IMG/VR virus record: IMGVR_UViG_3300029787_000364
Location: 1-22,512 of that record
Strand: one strand, 5' to 3'
Length of the DNA stretch: 22,512 nucleotides
From: a virus
In this document: piece by piece, positions 22,080 through 22,512 of the stretch
Position numbering within the stretch: the first letter of the stretch is position 1
Layout of the letters: each line of letters starts with the position of its first letter
Made by a program: the position numbers and the translations under genes
Notes under the pieces: generated by a model
What the model was told of the DNA's origin: nothing
Database searches by the model: none
Seen by the model: only the letters and a program-made list of their open reading frames with translations

Positions 22080-22512
22080 TATAATACCTCACTACAAGCA
22101 AACGAAATACCATAGTTGCTAACTTTATCTGTATCCCAATTAAATTCATTAGAGTCTAATCTCATAATTGTTGTTGTGTTTGTATAAACAACTGTATCAT
22201 CATTATTAATAGTTTCTATTGTTGATCTTAATGCTGGTTCTATTTTAACATTAGCTTCTCCTGAACCATTAGCACTTACATCCTCTATAACCATATAAAC
22301 ATAAGAATTAATTTGTATATAATCTCCAGCTTTAAAAACATTAGCACGACTGGCAGTAAAACCATCTAAAGCGACTTGATTACCAGTTTGACTAGCACCA
22401 TTAACTCTTACTGTTCCTGTTGCTGTACCTTGTATAGTTTTTCTATCTTGATCGCCTAATTTAAAAGTTCCTCTTCTACCTCTTAATGAAACAAAGAAAG
22501 CTAACCATTGTG
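22079..22512 (-). CDS. Distal-tail-like protein, 5' end outside window
   Basis: The reading frame is open from the window edge at 22512, so only the C-terminal 143 residues are seen; an internal ATG at 22294 is not the start. The first visible residues QWLAFFVSLRGRRGTFKLGD resemble the W-F-L-G-R..F.LGD block of phage distal-tail/minor-tail proteins that precede hub genes. The rest is beta-rich, ending WDTDKVSNYGISFACSEVL. Its place before hub, DUF6950 and J-like genes supports a distal tail role. Confidence 0.7.
   Translation of the reverse strand, partial: QWLAFFVSLRGRRGTFKLGDQDRKTIQGTATGTVRVNGASQTGNQVALDGFTASRANVFKAGDYIQINSYVYMVIEDVSANGSGEANVKIEPALRSTIETINNDDTVVYTNTTTIMRLDSNEFNWDTDKVSNYGISFACSEVL

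Noticed and set aside
1-22512. tRNA genes, rRNA, integrase, att sites or insertion sequences
   Set aside because: Intergenic gaps were read and none holds a cloverleaf or terminal inverted repeats; no integrase or transposase motif was seen, so lysogeny cannot be claimed from this window.

Overview
The window is a piece of an AT-rich tailed-phage genome, or possibly a prophage. No host housekeeping genes, rRNA or tRNA are visible. Genes are packed with overlaps of one to a few bases. The tail genes point to a siphovirus-type (non-contractile) tail. The low GC, a Rad52-type annealing protein, tandem glycine-rich fibre proteins and many 2OG-Fe(II) oxygenases all resemble phages of marine bacteria, such as those of SAR11 or similar AT-rich Proteobacteria. 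The host is an inference; nothing in the window names it.

Left part (1-2960, + strand): an early/recombination region. It holds a Rad52/Rad22-family single-strand annealing protein, a 99-aa protein ending in an SSB-like acidic tail, several small unknown proteins, a chain of four genes joined by TAATG stop/start overlaps that ends in a 36-aa putative lipoprotein and a 33-aa one-helix membrane protein, and a 187-aa unknown gene with its own promoter-like sequence. Five very short genes (588-749, 1272-1451, 2099-2209, 2209-2310, and 5758-5889 in the lysis region) were read directly from the sequence.

Boundary (2969-2997): a perfect 9-bp hairpin between convergent operons, with a U-tract only on the leftward side, marks the end of the late operon.

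Right part (3058-22512, all - strand): one long late operon read from right to left. In order of transcription it holds: a distal-tail-like protein cut by the window edge; a group of small membrane, coiled-coil and secreted proteins; a tail-hub-like protein; an NlpC/P60-like (DUF6950) protein; an 1097-aa J-like tail-tip protein; three short fibre or neck-type proteins; three tandem paralogous glycine-rich adhesins of 441-467 aa; a conserved marine-phage protein; six consecutive genes of oxygenase (double-stranded beta-helix) type, five with recognisable iron-site residues and one degenerate; a glycosyltransferase; a small protein with a MazG-like motif; a lysis cassette (43-aa basic protein, XhlA-like protein, M15 peptidase, two-helix holin candidate); a small cysteine-containing secreted protein; a metallophosphoesterase; an acidic small protein; and a HExxH metallopeptidase.

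The most interesting unit is the block from about 6237 to 15175. Glycine-rich adhesins are followed at once by an oxygenase array and then by a glycosyltransferase. The arrangement suggests a phage-encoded hydroxylation-then-glycosylation system acting on virion fibres or on the cell envelope. That function is a hypothesis; the gene order and active-site motifs are directly visible.
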